The notes below the pieces were generated by a model. It saw nothing but the letters and a program-made list of their open reading frames with translations, ran no database searches and was not told the DNA's origin. Shown piece after piece: positions 1-7,116 of a DNA stretch of 23,043 bases. Each line of letters starts with the position of its first letter. Position 1 is the stretch's first letter. The position numbers and the translations under genes were made by a program. The stretch comes from an uncultured Luteimonas sp. (GTDB lineage: Bacteria > Pseudomonadota > Gammaproteobacteria > Xanthomonadales > Xanthomonadaceae). Where the stretch lies: NCBI GenBank assembly GCA_938008415.1, contig CALLKI010000005.1, positions 1 to 23,043 of the forward strand, given 5' to 3'.

Positions 1-219
1 CTGTGGGGCGCGGCCAGACTGGTGCGCGCGCCGCTGTTCTATTTCGCCATCGGCTCGCAGGGCAACATCGGCGCCGCCGCCTCGGCACCGGTGGTCGCGG
101 CCGCGTTCCACCCCTCGCTGGCGCCGGTCGGCGTGCTGCTGGGCACGGTCGGCTACGCCACCGGCACGGTGATCGCCTACTGGCTGGGCCAGGTCCTGCG
201 CCTGATGGCCGGGGCCTGA
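1..219 (+). CDS. DUF819 family membrane protein, C-terminal fragment
   Basis: The reading frame is open from base 1 and stops with TGA at 217-219, so only the last 72 codons are present and the start lies before the window. The visible part has a glycine/alanine-rich segment with the pattern GSQGNIGAAASAP, followed by a hydrophobic helix that reads VGVLLGTVGYATGTVIAYW. That arrangement fits the end of DUF819 (YjcL-like) integral membrane proteins, whose substrate is not established. The call rests on a short tail and on recall of the family, so the family is fairly likely and the function unknown. Confidence 0.6.
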   Translation: MWGAARLVRAPLFYFAIGSQGNIGAAASAPVVAAAFHPSLAPVGVLLGTVGYATGTVIAYWLGQVLRLMAGA

Positions 220-221
220 AT

Positions 222-303
222 CCGCGGCAGTGCCCGCCCGCGGGGGGTTGGACCCGCCGCGCGGCGCGGGCGAGAATGAAGCCTTTGCCCGGTGACCGGA
301 CGC
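222..303 (+). promoter_or_regulatory. Short hairpin and candidate dusA promoter
   Basis: CCGCGG at 222-227 and 238-243 can form a 6-bp stem just after the DUF819 stop; no T-run follows, so terminator activity is doubtful. Beyond it TTGGAC (248-253) and GAGAAT (272-277) are 18 bases apart and resemble a sigma-70 promoter for dusA, with a predicted start near 284. Confidence 0.35.
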
Positions 304-1329
304 ATGACCGCCGCGACCCCAGCCACCACCTGCAGGCCCGTCGACGCAGCCGCGATCCGGCTGTGCGTGGCGCCGATGATGGACTGGACGGACACGCACT
401 GCCGCGTGTTCCACCGGATCGTTGCGCCCTCGGCGCGGCTGTACAGCGAGATGGTGCACGCCAACGCCGTGATCCACGGCGACCGCGGCCGGCTGCTGGC
501 GATGGACCCGGTCGAGCACCCGGTGGCGCTGCAGCTGGGCGGCTGCGAGCCGGAGCTGCTGGCGCAGGCGGCGCGGATCGGCGCCGGGCACGGGTTCGAC
601 GAGATCAACCTCAACTGCGGCTGCCCCTCCGACCGGGTGCAGGCGGGGCGCTTCGGCGCCTGCCTGATGCGCGAGCCGCAGCTGGTGGCCGACGCGGTGG
701 CGGCGATGATCGCGGCGGTGCCCGCGCACGTGCCGGTGACCGTGAAGTGCCGGCTGGGCGTGGACGACGACCACGAGTGGGAGCGCTTCCTGGGCTTCAT
801 CGAGGCCGTGGCCGCCGCCGGCTGCCGGCTGTTCGTGGTGCACGCCCGCAACGCCTGGCTCAAGGGCCTGTCGCCGAAGGAGAATCGCGAGGTGCCGCCG
901 CTGCGCTACGAGTGGGCCTGGAGGCTCAGGCGCGAGCGCCCGGACCTGCAGGTGGTGGTCAACGGCGGGATCGCCTCGCTGGAGGAGGTGGAGCGGCAGC
1001 TCGGCCACGTGGACGGGGTGATGCTCGGCCGCGCGGCCTACTACGACCCGTACCTGCTGCACCGGATCGACGCGGCGCTGACCGGCGCCGAGCCCCGCCC
1101 GCGCGATGACCTGCTGCGCGCGCTGCGCCCGTATGTGGAGGAGCAGCTGGCGCGCGGGGTCGCGCTCAAGCACATCGCCCGGCACCTGCTTGGCCTGTAC
1201 CACGGCCAGCCGGGGGGGCGCGCCTTCCGCAAGGTGCTCAGCGAGGGCGCGCACCGGCCCGGCGCCGGCTGGGCGCTGGTCGAGGAGGCGCTGGCCGCTG
1301 CCGGCGCCGGGCGCCGGATGGCGGCGTGA
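304..1329 (+). CDS. dusA: tRNA-dihydrouridine(20/20a) synthase DusA
   Basis: Encodes 341 residues, a usual length for DusA, the FMN-dependent enzyme that uses NADPH to reduce U20/U20a in the tRNA D-loop. The N-terminal TIM-barrel strand APMMDWTD (about 23-30) is the FMN-site signature. NLNCGCPSDRV (about 102-112) carries the expected catalytic cysteine at 107. RFGACLM follows, and GLSPKENREVPPL is a DusA-type motif. VNGGI and MLGRAAY near the end of the barrel fit the flavin phosphate site. I chose ATG at 304; a GTG twelve bases upstream (292) would add four residues but has no better ribosome site. The gene stands alone: the next gene begins 140 bases later. Confidence 0.95.
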   Translation: MTAATPATTCRPVDAAAIRLCVAPMMDWTDTHCRVFHRIVAPSARLYSEMVHANAVIHGDRGRLLAMDPVEHPVALQLGGCEPELLAQAARIGAGHGFDEINLNCGCPSDRVQAGRFGACLMREPQLVADAVAAMIAAVPAHVPVTVKCRLGVDDDHEWERFLGFIEAVAAAGCRLFVVHARNAWLKGLSPKENREVPPLRYEWAWRLRRERPDLQVVVNGGIASLEEVERQLGHVDGVMLGRAAYYDPYLLHRIDAALTGAEPRPRDDLLRALRPYVEEQLARGVALKHIARHLLGLYHGQPGGRAFRKVLSEGAHRPGAGWALVEEALAAAGAGRRMAA

Positions 1330-1395
1330 TCGGCTCCATCGGCCGCGCGGTTCTGAACCGGAACCGATCGGCAGTTGAAGTGAATGAAAAGTTAA

Positions 1396-1410
1396 GGGGT
1401 GATTCACCCC
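1396..1410. promoter_or_regulatory. Perfect palindrome GGGGTGA-T-TCACCCC, operator candidate
   Basis: A 15-base perfect inverted repeat lies 59 bases upstream of the PepSY-like gene that leads the phoPQ cluster, inside a stretch (1371-1400) that is clearly more A/T-rich than its surroundings. Two loosely related words, GTTGAAG (1374) and GTTAAGG (1391), lie just before it. The position and symmetry suit a dimeric regulator, but I cannot name one, and no classical PhoP box is visible. A -10-like GAGAAT occurs at 1419-1424. Confidence 0.4.
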
Positions 1411-1469
1411 CGGGTTTCGAGAATGCTCCCCCTGTCACAAGTCATGCCCGCATCGCATTCCCCGAGCCC

Positions 1470-1853
1470 ATGGCCGCCCGATTCCCCCGCCGTTTCCTGC
1501 TGACGCTCTGCACGCTGGCCGTGCTGGGGGCGGGCATGGCGGCGCCGGTGGCGGCGCAGGACCAGCAGGGCCGCGCCGGCCAGACCCAGCAGGCGCGCCG
1601 CCAGGGGCCGGACTTCGGACGGATGGAACGGCAGCAGCGCGGCCAGGAGTCGCTGGCCGACTCGGTGCGCCGCTTCGAGCGGTCCCGTGGCGGCCGGGTG
1701 CTGAGCGCCGAGCGGATGCAGTCCGACGGCCGCGACGTCAACCGGATCAAGGCCATGGATTCCCGCGGCCGGGTCCGGGTGTACGTGGACGACCCGCAGC
1801 GGCGCGAGCCGGTGCCCCAGGGCCGCCGGAATCCACGCGGCGGTGACGACTGA
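1470..1853 (+). CDS. Small exported PepSY-like protein leading the phoPQ cluster
   Basis: Encodes 127 residues. The first 31 form a clear Sec signal: MAARFPRR, a hydrophobic run LLTLCTLAVLGAGMAA, and a likely cleavage after PVAAQ. The middle is rich in Q, R and G and looks disordered. The last 45 residues (GGRVLSAERMQSDGRDVNRIKAMDSRGRVRVYV in pieces) follow the pattern of a PepSY repeat, in which a GxVL strand, a basic turn and an I-K strand lead to a final xVxVD strand. PepSY-like periplasmic proteins are often encoded beside two-component systems, and here a response regulator follows 62 bases later. The ATG at 1470 is chosen because it begins the signal peptide; the frame is open upstream but that extension is not protein-like. 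The link to signalling is inferred. Confidence 0.7.
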   Translation: MAARFPRRFLLTLCTLAVLGAGMAAPVAAQDQQGRAGQTQQARRQGPDFGRMERQQRGQESLADSVRRFERSRGGRVLSAERMQSDGRDVNRIKAMDSRGRVRVYVDDPQRREPVPQGRRNPRGGDD

Positions 1854-1915
1854 ATGGGCATTCTGTTCAGGATTGGCTGGCCACACTGGCCGCATCCAGA
1901 GAACGGAGTCCATCC

Positions 1916-2605
1916 ATGCGTATCCTGCTCGTCGAAGACGAAGCGCCCCTGCGCGAGACCCTTGCCGCGCGGCTGAAGCGCGAAGGGTTCGCGGTCGATG
2001 CCGCCCAGGACGGCGAGGAAGGCCTGTACATGGGCCGGGAGGTGCCGTTCGACGTCGCCATCATCGACCTGGGCCTGCCGAAGATGTCCGGCATGGAGCT
2101 GATCAAGGCCCTGCGCGACGAGGGCAAGCAGTTCCCGATCCTGATCCTGACCGCGCGCTCGAGCTGGCAGGACAAGGTGGAGGGCCTGAAGCAGGGCGCC
2201 GATGACTACCTGGTCAAGCCGTTCCACGTCGAGGAGCTGCTCGCGCGGATCAACGCCCTGGTGCGGCGTGCCGCCGGCTGGAGCAAGCCGGTGCTCGAGT
2301 GCGGCCCGGTCACCCTCGACCTTGCAGCGCAGACGGTCAGCGTCCATGGCAGGAACGTCGACCTGACCAGCTACGAGTACAAGGTGCTCGAGTACCTGAT
2401 GATGCACGCCGGCGAACTGGTCTCGAAGGCCGACCTGACCGAGCACATCTACCAGCAGGACTTCGACCGCGATTCCAACGTGCTCGAGGTCTTCATCGGG
2501 CGCCTGCGCAAGAAGCTCGACCCGGAAGGCACGCTCAAGCCGATCGAGACCGTGCGGGGGCGCGGCTACCGCTTCGCGATCCCGCGCAACAACGGCGAGA
2601 ACTGA
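1916..2605 (+). CDS. phoP: PhoP-type OmpR-family response regulator
   Basis: Encodes 229 residues with the standard two domains. The receiver domain (1-115) has the acidic pocket E7/D8, the phosphoacceptor D51 in the strand VAIIDLGLP, T79 and K101 in the YLVKPF strand. The C-terminal domain (about 128-222) is an OmpR/PhoB winged helix with LTSYEYKVLEYL, the recognition stretch VLEVFIGRLRKKL and the closing wing TVRGRGYRF. It would bind promoter DNA as a phosphorylated dimer. The partner kinase follows after 101 bases. The protein resembles PhoP of xanthomonads, which responds to envelope conditions such as low divalent cations and cationic peptides; the signal here is inferred. ACGGAG before the ATG serves as ribosome site. 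Confidence 0.9.
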   Translation: MRILLVEDEAPLRETLAARLKREGFAVDAAQDGEEGLYMGREVPFDVAIIDLGLPKMSGMELIKALRDEGKQFPILILTARSSWQDKVEGLKQGADDYLVKPFHVEELLARINALVRRAAGWSKPVLECGPVTLDLAAQTVSVHGRNVDLTSYEYKVLEYLMMHAGELVSKADLTEHIYQQDFDRDSNVLEVFIGRLRKKLDPEGTLKPIETVRGRGYRFAIPRNNGEN

Positions 2606-2632
2606 TTCCCGGCGTTTCCCGCATCGGTTATC

Positions 2633-2662
2633 GTGGCGCGGTGGCATCCGCTTCCGCGCCAC
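2633..2662 (+). other. Hairpin in the phoP-phoQ gap
   Basis: GTGGCGCGG (2633-2641) and CCGCGCCAC (2654-2662) are perfectly complementary over nine bases around a 12-base loop, between the phoP stop (2605) and phoQ start (2707). No T-run follows, so a full terminator is unlikely. It may stabilise the upstream message or reduce readthrough, lowering kinase relative to regulator. This is inference from structure only. Confidence 0.5.
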
Positions 2663-2706
2663 GGGCGTGCGGGTGAGCGGGCCGGACGGCACGGGAGCAT
2701 GACCGG

Positions 2707-4125
2707 ATGAGCGCGCAACGCATCCCGCCATGGCGGCCGCGCTCGCTGCAGGCACGGCAGCTGATGGCGGCCAGCCTGTTCCTGGTGGGCTTCCTGGCCC
2801 TGGCGGGCTACGCCCTGGACCGGGCGTTCCTCGACGTGGCCAGCGACGGCCAGCGCGAGCGCCTGCGCAACTACGTCTACGCCTACGCGGGGCAGATCGA
2901 GTTCCTGCGCAACGGCGACATCTACCCGCCCGAGATCCCGCCCGACAGCCGCTTCGACCAGCCCGGCAGCGGGCTGTATGCGGAGGTCGTGCTGCCCGGC
3001 CGCACCGCCTGGCAATCGCACTCGGCCAACGGCCCGCAACTGCCGGAGGGGGAGATGCTCGAGGGCGGCGCGGAACGCTTCGACGGCCCACTGCCGATGA
3101 TCCGTTCCGATGGCACGCCCGGCGAGGTCTACCGCTACGGCATCGGCTTCGTCGCCGCCGAGGGCGTCGCGCCCGGCGACGAGGAGATCCCCTACACCAT
3201 CTACGTGCTCGAGGACGCGGGCGTCGTGCCCAAGCAGGTGCGCGTGTTCCGTGCCGCGCTGTGGGGCTACCTGGGCATCGCCGGCCTGATCCTGCTGCTG
3301 CTGCAGGTGCTGGTGCTGCGCTGGAGCCTGTGGCCGCTGCGCCACGTGGTGGCCGAACTGAAGCGCGTGCAGCGCGGCCAGGCCAGCCGCATGGGCGAGT
3401 CGCACCCGCGCGAGCTGCTGCCGCTGACCGAGAGCATCAACGCGCTGATCGAGAGCGAGCGCGAGAACCTCGAGCGCCAGCGCAACACCGTGGCCGACCT
3501 GGCGCACAGCCTGAAGACGCCCCTGGCGGTGCTGCGCGCGCGGCTGGATTCCGGCGCCAGCGAGCAGGAGCTGCGCGAGGAACTGGCCACGCAACTGCAG
3601 CGCATGAACGACCTGGTCAGCTACCAGCTCGGGCGCGCCGCGGCCAGCGGCCACAAGCTGTTCGCCGCGCCGGTGGAGATCGAGCCGTACGCGGAGCAGA
3701 TCGTGCGCGGTCTGGAGAAGATCTACGCGGTCAAGGGCGTGCTGTGCGAATTCGAGATCTCGCCGGAGGCCCGCTTCCACGGCGAGCCCGGCGATTTGCA
3801 GGAGCTGCTGGGCAACCTGCTGGAAAACGCGTTCAAGTGGGCGAAGTCGCGGGTGCTGCTGACCGCGCAGCCCGGCGAGACCCAGCCCAACCGGCGCCCC
3901 GGCCTGGTGCTCGAGGTCGAGGACGACGGGCCGGGTATCCCCGATGAGCGCATCGCCCTGGTGCTGCAGCGTGGCGTGCGTGGCGACGAGCGCGTGCAGG
4001 GCCACGGCATCGGCCTGTCGATCGTGCAGGACATCGTGCACAGCTACCGGGGCGAGCTGCAGGTCGGCCGTTCGAAGGAATTCGGCGGCGCAAGCTTCAG
4101 GGTGGTCTTGCCGCCGGGCCTGTAG
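2707..4125 (+). CDS. phoQ: PhoQ-type sensor histidine kinase
   Basis: Encodes 472 residues. A first membrane helix (about 19-41) and a second (about 184-204) enclose a periplasmic sensor domain of roughly 140 residues that is rich in D and E, as expected for a PhoQ-like sensor. A HAMP-like linker follows (205-250). The dimerisation helix has the phosphoacceptor H267 in DLAHSLKTPL. The ATPase domain shows the N box ELLGNLLENAFKWAK (N374), the G1 box DDGPGIP (406-412) and the G2 box GHGIGLSIV (432-440). It would autophosphorylate and phosphorylate the upstream PhoP-type regulator. The start codon ATG at 2707 is preceded by GGGAG. The gene ends six bases from the end of convergent mtfA. Confidence 0.9.
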   Translation: MSAQRIPPWRPRSLQARQLMAASLFLVGFLALAGYALDRAFLDVASDGQRERLRNYVYAYAGQIEFLRNGDIYPPEIPPDSRFDQPGSGLYAEVVLPGRTAWQSHSANGPQLPEGEMLEGGAERFDGPLPMIRSDGTPGEVYRYGIGFVAAEGVAPGDEEIPYTIYVLEDAGVVPKQVRVFRAALWGYLGIAGLILLLLQVLVLRWSLWPLRHVVAELKRVQRGQASRMGESHPRELLPLTESINALIESERENLERQRNTVADLAHSLKTPLAVLRARLDSGASEQELREELATQLQRMNDLVSYQLGRAAASGHKLFAAPVEIEPYAEQIVRGLEKIYAVKGVLCEFEISPEARFHGEPGDLQELLGNLLENAFKWAKSRVLLTAQPGETQPNRRPGLVLEVEDDGPGIPDERIALVLQRGVRGDERVQGHGIGLSIVQDIVHSYRGELQVGRSKEFGGASFRVVLPPGL

Positions 4126-4144
4126 CCGGCCTCACCGGGCCGGC
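4125..4144. terminator. Hairpin shared by the convergent phoQ and mtfA ends
   Basis: GCCGGCC (4125-4131) and GGCCGGC (4138-4144) pair around a six-base loop. The stem starts at the last base of the phoQ stop codon, and the mtfA stop codon (4132-4134) sits inside the loop. It could act on transcripts from both sides, but neither side has a T-run, so true intrinsic termination is uncertain. Confidence 0.4.
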
Positions 4145-4899
4145 GCGAATGGCGGCGGCCCGTAGAAGCGCTCCAGGTGCGCGGCCACCGCCGGCATCTC
4201 CGCGCGCAGCGTGGCCGGGTCGCTGAAGTGGTACTCGCTGCACACGGCGAAGAATTCCTCGGGCGCCTCCGCCGCGTAGGGATCGATCGCGGTCCCGCGG
4301 CCGGCGTCCAGGTCTTCCACGAGGCGGTCGTAGGCCTGCTGGAAATCGCGTGCCCACGCGCGCTGCCATGCGCGCGGCAGCGCGGGCGTGCCGTCGAGCA
4401 CGCCGTCGAGCACATCGAGCTTGTGGGCCATCTCGTGCACGGCCACGCAGAAGCCGGCATCGGGTTCGGCGAGGTCGGCCTCGACATCGGCCCAGGACAG
4501 GACCAGCGGGCCGTATTCCCAGGCTTCTCCGGCCAGTTCGTCCTCCCATTCGTGGAGCACGCCCGCGGAGTCCATGTGCGAGCGGTGCGCGCGGAACGCG
4601 CCGGGATAGACGATCAGCTGCGACCAGCCGTGCAGGCCTTCGGCGCCGAATTCCAGCAGCGGCAGGCAGCACAGCGCGGCCAGCATCGCGCGCTGCACCT
4701 CGTCCAGTTCCAGCGGTTCCAACGGGGTGATGGCCTTGTCGCGCAGGAACTTCAGCGCCAGCGCCTGCAGCCGCGCGTCGCGCGCTTCATCGAGCGCGGC
4801 GACCCACGGCACGCGCGCGCGGACCTCGCGCCAGAGCACGGGATCGATGGCGTCGGGACCGCGCCGGAACAGGCGGCGCAACAGGCCTGGCACGCGCAA
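4132..4899 (-). CDS. mtfA: MtfA-type zinc-dependent peptidase
   Basis: Encodes 255 residues, the usual length for MtfA (DUF980/M90). The zinc site HEMAH is at 155-159, and the following helix PEEFFAVCSEYHF (about 213-225) provides the glutamate region that supplies the third ligand in this family. The Y-P-G-A-F segment before it (98-102) is also typical. In Escherichia coli MtfA binds the repressor Mlc and so links to glucose uptake; xanthomonads may use the protein differently, since no Mlc gene is visible here. It converges on phoQ with a six-base gap, and its start lies 15 bases downstream of the preceding small gene on the same strand, so the two may be cotranscribed. Confidence 0.88.
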   Translation of the reverse strand: MRVPGLLRRLFRRGPDAIDPVLWREVRARVPWVAALDEARDARLQALALKFLRDKAITPLEPLELDEVQRAMLAALCCLPLLEFGAEGLHGWSQLIVYPGAFRAHRSHMDSAGVLHEWEDELAGEAWEYGPLVLSWADVEADLAEPDAGFCVAVHEMAHKLDVLDGVLDGTPALPRAWQRAWARDFQQAYDRLVEDLDAGRGTAIDPYAAEAPEEFFAVCSEYHFSDPATLRAEMPAVAAHLERFYGPPPFAPAR

Positions 4900-4914
4900 G
4901 GACGAGGGCGTCCC

Positions 4915-5184
4915 TCAGCGGAACATGCCCGGCAGGAAGCTGTGCCAGCGCGGCGGACGGACCGTGGTCGTGCCGCCGTCCGCGTTGTGCCGCATCGGCG
5001 GGCGGCTCTTCATGGCCTGCGGACCGGACTGCTTCTCATCGCGCCCGGTCTCGTCTTCCGTGGCTTCCTCGTGTTCGGTTTGGCAGCCGCCGCTGTCGGG
5101 CGAAAGCATTCGCGCCTCGCGCGCGGCGGCAGGCAGGACGACGATGCAGGACAGCAGCAAGGCAAGTGCGAGCTTGGCAGGCAT
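4915..5184 (-). CDS. Small secreted protein of unknown function
   Basis: Encodes 89 residues beginning at the ATG whose complement is at 5182-5184. Residues 1-21 are a good Sec signal (MPAKLALALLLSCIVVLPAAA). The mature part has an acidic patch (EHEEATEDETGRDEK) and then a basic, proline-rich tail ending in RPPRWHSFLPGMFR. It has a single cysteine after the signal, at CQTEHEE, and no lipobox. I do not recognise the family. The longer open frame extending upstream to 5529 overlaps birA and has no protein-like content, so it is not used. A -10-like TATAGT lies about 45 bases upstream on this strand. Confidence 0.65.
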   Translation of the reverse strand: MPAKLALALLLSCIVVLPAAAREARMLSPDSGGCQTEHEEATEDETGRDEKQSGPQAMKSRPPMRHNADGGTTTVRPPRWHSFLPGMFR

Positions 5185-5226
5185 GGCGGCGATCCTGGGG
5201 CCGGACGCAGGGGAGTCCAGTTCGAC

Positions 5227-5232
5227 ACTATA
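5227..5232 (-). promoter_or_regulatory. -10-like TATAGT for the small secreted gene
   Basis: Read on the minus strand this is TATAGT, five of six matches to the sigma-70 -10 box, in the divergent region between the small secreted gene and birA. The predicted start near 5220 gives a leader of about 36 bases. No convincing -35 box is seen. Confidence 0.35.
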
Positions 5233-5298
5233 CCCCGAGATGCAGCCGGGGCGGGGATGGTTGCAGTCCAGGCTCCGGCCCGGGAAACCGCCACGGTG

Positions 5299-5333
5299 AT
5301 GCTGCGGAGCAGCATGCCGCGGTGACGGATAAT
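5299..5333 (+). promoter_or_regulatory. Candidate birA promoter with inverted repeat
   Basis: ATGCTGC (5299-5305) and GCAGCAT (5309-5315) form a perfect inverted repeat with a three-base centre. GATAAT at 5328-5333 resembles a -10 box, so the -35 region would fall at about 5305-5310, within the repeat. That geometry suits a repressor operator. The identity of any regulator is unknown; nothing shows that it is BirA itself. Confidence 0.4.
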
Positions 5334-5386
5334 GCCGCGCCTGCCACGGCATTCCGCGGCGCCACCGTCCCAGGACCCGATTCCCG

Positions 5387-6379
5387 ATGGATCCCCATTC
5401 CGAGCGAGACCTGCTGCTGCGCCTGCTGGCCGGCCCGGTGTCGGGCGACGTGCTGGCACGCGAGACCGGCCTGACCCGGTCCGCGGTCTGGAAGCGGGTC
5501 GAGGCACTGCGCGCCGCCGGGGTGGACATCGAGGCCCGGCCGGGCCGGGGCTATGCGCTCGCGGGGCCCCTGGACCTGCTGGACGCGGGGGAGATCCTGG
5601 CCCACCTGCCGGCGGAAGCGCGCGACCGGATCGCCGCGCTGGACGTGCGCTGGACGGTGGGTTCGACCAACACCGAACTGGCGGGCGTGCCGCCGTCGCC
5701 ACGTGCCACGGTGCTGCTGGCCGAGCGCCAGACCGGGGGCCGCGGCCGGCGCGGCCGGCCCTGGGCGTCGCCGCTGGCCGCCAACCTCTACCTGTCGGTG
5801 GCGCGCGGGTTCGATGGGGGACTGGCGCGGCTCGGCGGCCTGAGCCTGGTCGCGGGCATCGCGGTGGCCGACGCCATGCACGGGCTCGGGGCCACGCGCG
5901 TGCGCCTGAAGTGGCCCAATGACATCGTGGTCGCCGACGCAGGCGGACTGCGCAAGCTCGGCGGCATCCTGGTCGAGGGGGGTGGCGAACATGCGGGCCC
6001 GGTGCGGGCGGTGATCGGCATCGGCCTGAACGTGCGCATGCCGGCCGCGGTGGCGCGGGGCATCGACCAGCCCTGGACCGACCTGGCCGCGGAACTTGGG
6101 GGCATGCTGCCGCCGCGCAACGCGGTCGCCGCGGCGGTACTGGCGCGGCTGCTTCCGGTGCTGGCCGTGTTCGACCGCGACGGGCTGGCACCGTTCCTGC
6201 AGGCCTACGGGCGCCATGACGTGCTGCGCGGGCGCGAGGTCGCGGTGCACGCGCACGACGGCGTGCATGCCGGTGTGGCGCTGGGCATCGCGGGCGATGG
6301 CGCGCTGCGCGTGCGCTTCGGCGACGGTGAGCGTGCCGTGCACGCCGGCGAGGTCAGCGTGCGCGAGGGAGGGCGCTGA
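5387..6379 (+). CDS. birA: Bifunctional biotin-[acetyl-CoA-carboxylase] ligase / repressor BirA
   Basis: Encodes 330 residues, the length of a full BirA that has both DNA-binding and ligase parts. A winged helix-turn-helix occupies about 5-60 (SGDVLARETGLTRSAVWKRVEAL, a short turn, then RPGRGYAL). The ligase core has the biotinyl-AMP loop GRGRRGRPW (118-126), the KWPND motif (175-179), RKLGGIL around K190 and GIGLN (211-215), followed by a C-terminal SH3-like domain. It activates biotin to biotinyl-5'-AMP and transfers it to the carrier protein of acetyl-CoA carboxylase. Its stop codon overlaps the coaX start (TGATG), so the two are probably translationally coupled. Confidence 0.95.
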   Translation: MDPHSERDLLLRLLAGPVSGDVLARETGLTRSAVWKRVEALRAAGVDIEARPGRGYALAGPLDLLDAGEILAHLPAEARDRIAALDVRWTVGSTNTELAGVPPSPRATVLLAERQTGGRGRRGRPWASPLAANLYLSVARGFDGGLARLGGLSLVAGIAVADAMHGLGATRVRLKWPNDIVVADAGGLRKLGGILVEGGGEHAGPVRAVIGIGLNVRMPAAVARGIDQPWTDLAAELGGMLPPRNAVAAAVLARLLPVLAVFDRDGLAPFLQAYGRHDVLRGREVAVHAHDGVHAGVALGIAGDGALRVRFGDGERAVHAGEVSVREGGR

Positions 6380-7107
6380 TGGACTGGCTGTTCGACCTGG
6401 GCAATTCGCGGCTGAAGTTCGCACCGTGCGCGGACGGCGTGGTGGGCGGGGCACAGGCCGTCGCCCACGATGGGCGCACGCTGCCGGAAGACTGGTGCCG
6501 GGGCCTGCCGGAACGGCTCGCGACCGTGTACGTGGCCAGCGTGGCGGCGCCTCCGGTGCGTGAAGCACTGCTGGCCGGACTGCGCGCGCGCGGCGCGCGG
6601 GTGCGCCTGGTGTCCACCCTGGCGCATTGCGGCGGGGTGACCATCGCCTATGCCCGGCCGCAGGACCTGGGCGTGGACCGTTTCCTCGCACTGCTCGGCG
6701 CGCATGCCATCGGCGGCGCCTGGCTGGTGGTCGGCGTGGGCACGGCGCTGACCGTGGACCTCATCGACGCTTCGGGCCGCCACCACGGCGGGCGCATCGC
6801 ACCGTCACCGGCGATCATGCGCGAAGCCCTGCACGCGCGCGTGCCGCACCTGCCCGCGGAAGGCGGGCAGTACCGTGAATTCGGCGCGGGCACGCACGAC
6901 GGGCTCGCCTCGGGCTGCCTCGGCGCCGCACTGGGCCTGGTGGAGCGCAGCCTGCGCGAGGCGGACACCGCGATCGGCCAGGTTCCGGGGCTGCTGCTGC
7001 ATGGCGGCGGTGCGGAGGAACTGGCGCCCTGGTTGCCGCGTGCGCGGATCGAACCCGCGCTCGTGCTGCAGGGCCTGGCCTGCTGGGCAAGGGTGCAGGA
7101 CGGCTAG
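6379..7107 (+). CDS. coaX: Type III pantothenate kinase CoaX
   Basis: Encodes 242 residues of the ASKHA-fold type III pantothenate kinase, which catalyses the first step of coenzyme A synthesis and is not feedback-inhibited by CoA in the family. The phosphate-1 motif DLGNSRLK begins at D6, GVDRFLAL contains the catalytic aspartate D100, and GTALTVDLID (121-130) is the second phosphate motif. GGRIAPS follows, where many members have GGxIxPG. It starts one base inside the birA stop and is followed nine bases later by the SPOR gene, whose own -10-like box lies inside the coaX end. Confidence 0.95.
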   Translation: MDWLFDLGNSRLKFAPCADGVVGGAQAVAHDGRTLPEDWCRGLPERLATVYVASVAAPPVREALLAGLRARGARVRLVSTLAHCGGVTIAYARPQDLGVDRFLALLGAHAIGGAWLVVGVGTALTVDLIDASGRHHGGRIAPSPAIMREALHARVPHLPAEGGQYREFGAGTHDGLASGCLGAALGLVERSLREADTAIGQVPGLLLHGGGAEELAPWLPRARIEPALVLQGLACWARVQDG

Positions 7108-7110
7108 AAT
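7105..7110 (+). promoter_or_regulatory. -10-like TAGAAT placed for a leaderless SPOR transcript
   Basis: TAGAAT overlaps the coaX stop codon and ends six bases before the ATG of the SPOR gene. A start point at the normal distance would fall on the ATG itself. No Shine-Dalgarno sequence lies near that ATG, which supports a leaderless message. There is no strong -35 box. Confidence 0.45.
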
Positions 7111-7116
7111 CCGCGC

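Noticed and set aside
292..303. GTG start for dusA
   Set aside because: It adds only four residues, with no better ribosome site and no added conserved sequence. It remains possible.
1442..3091. A 549-codon minus-strand open frame across phoP and phoQ
   Set aside because: It is antisense to genes with complete two-component motifs and shows no domain of its own.
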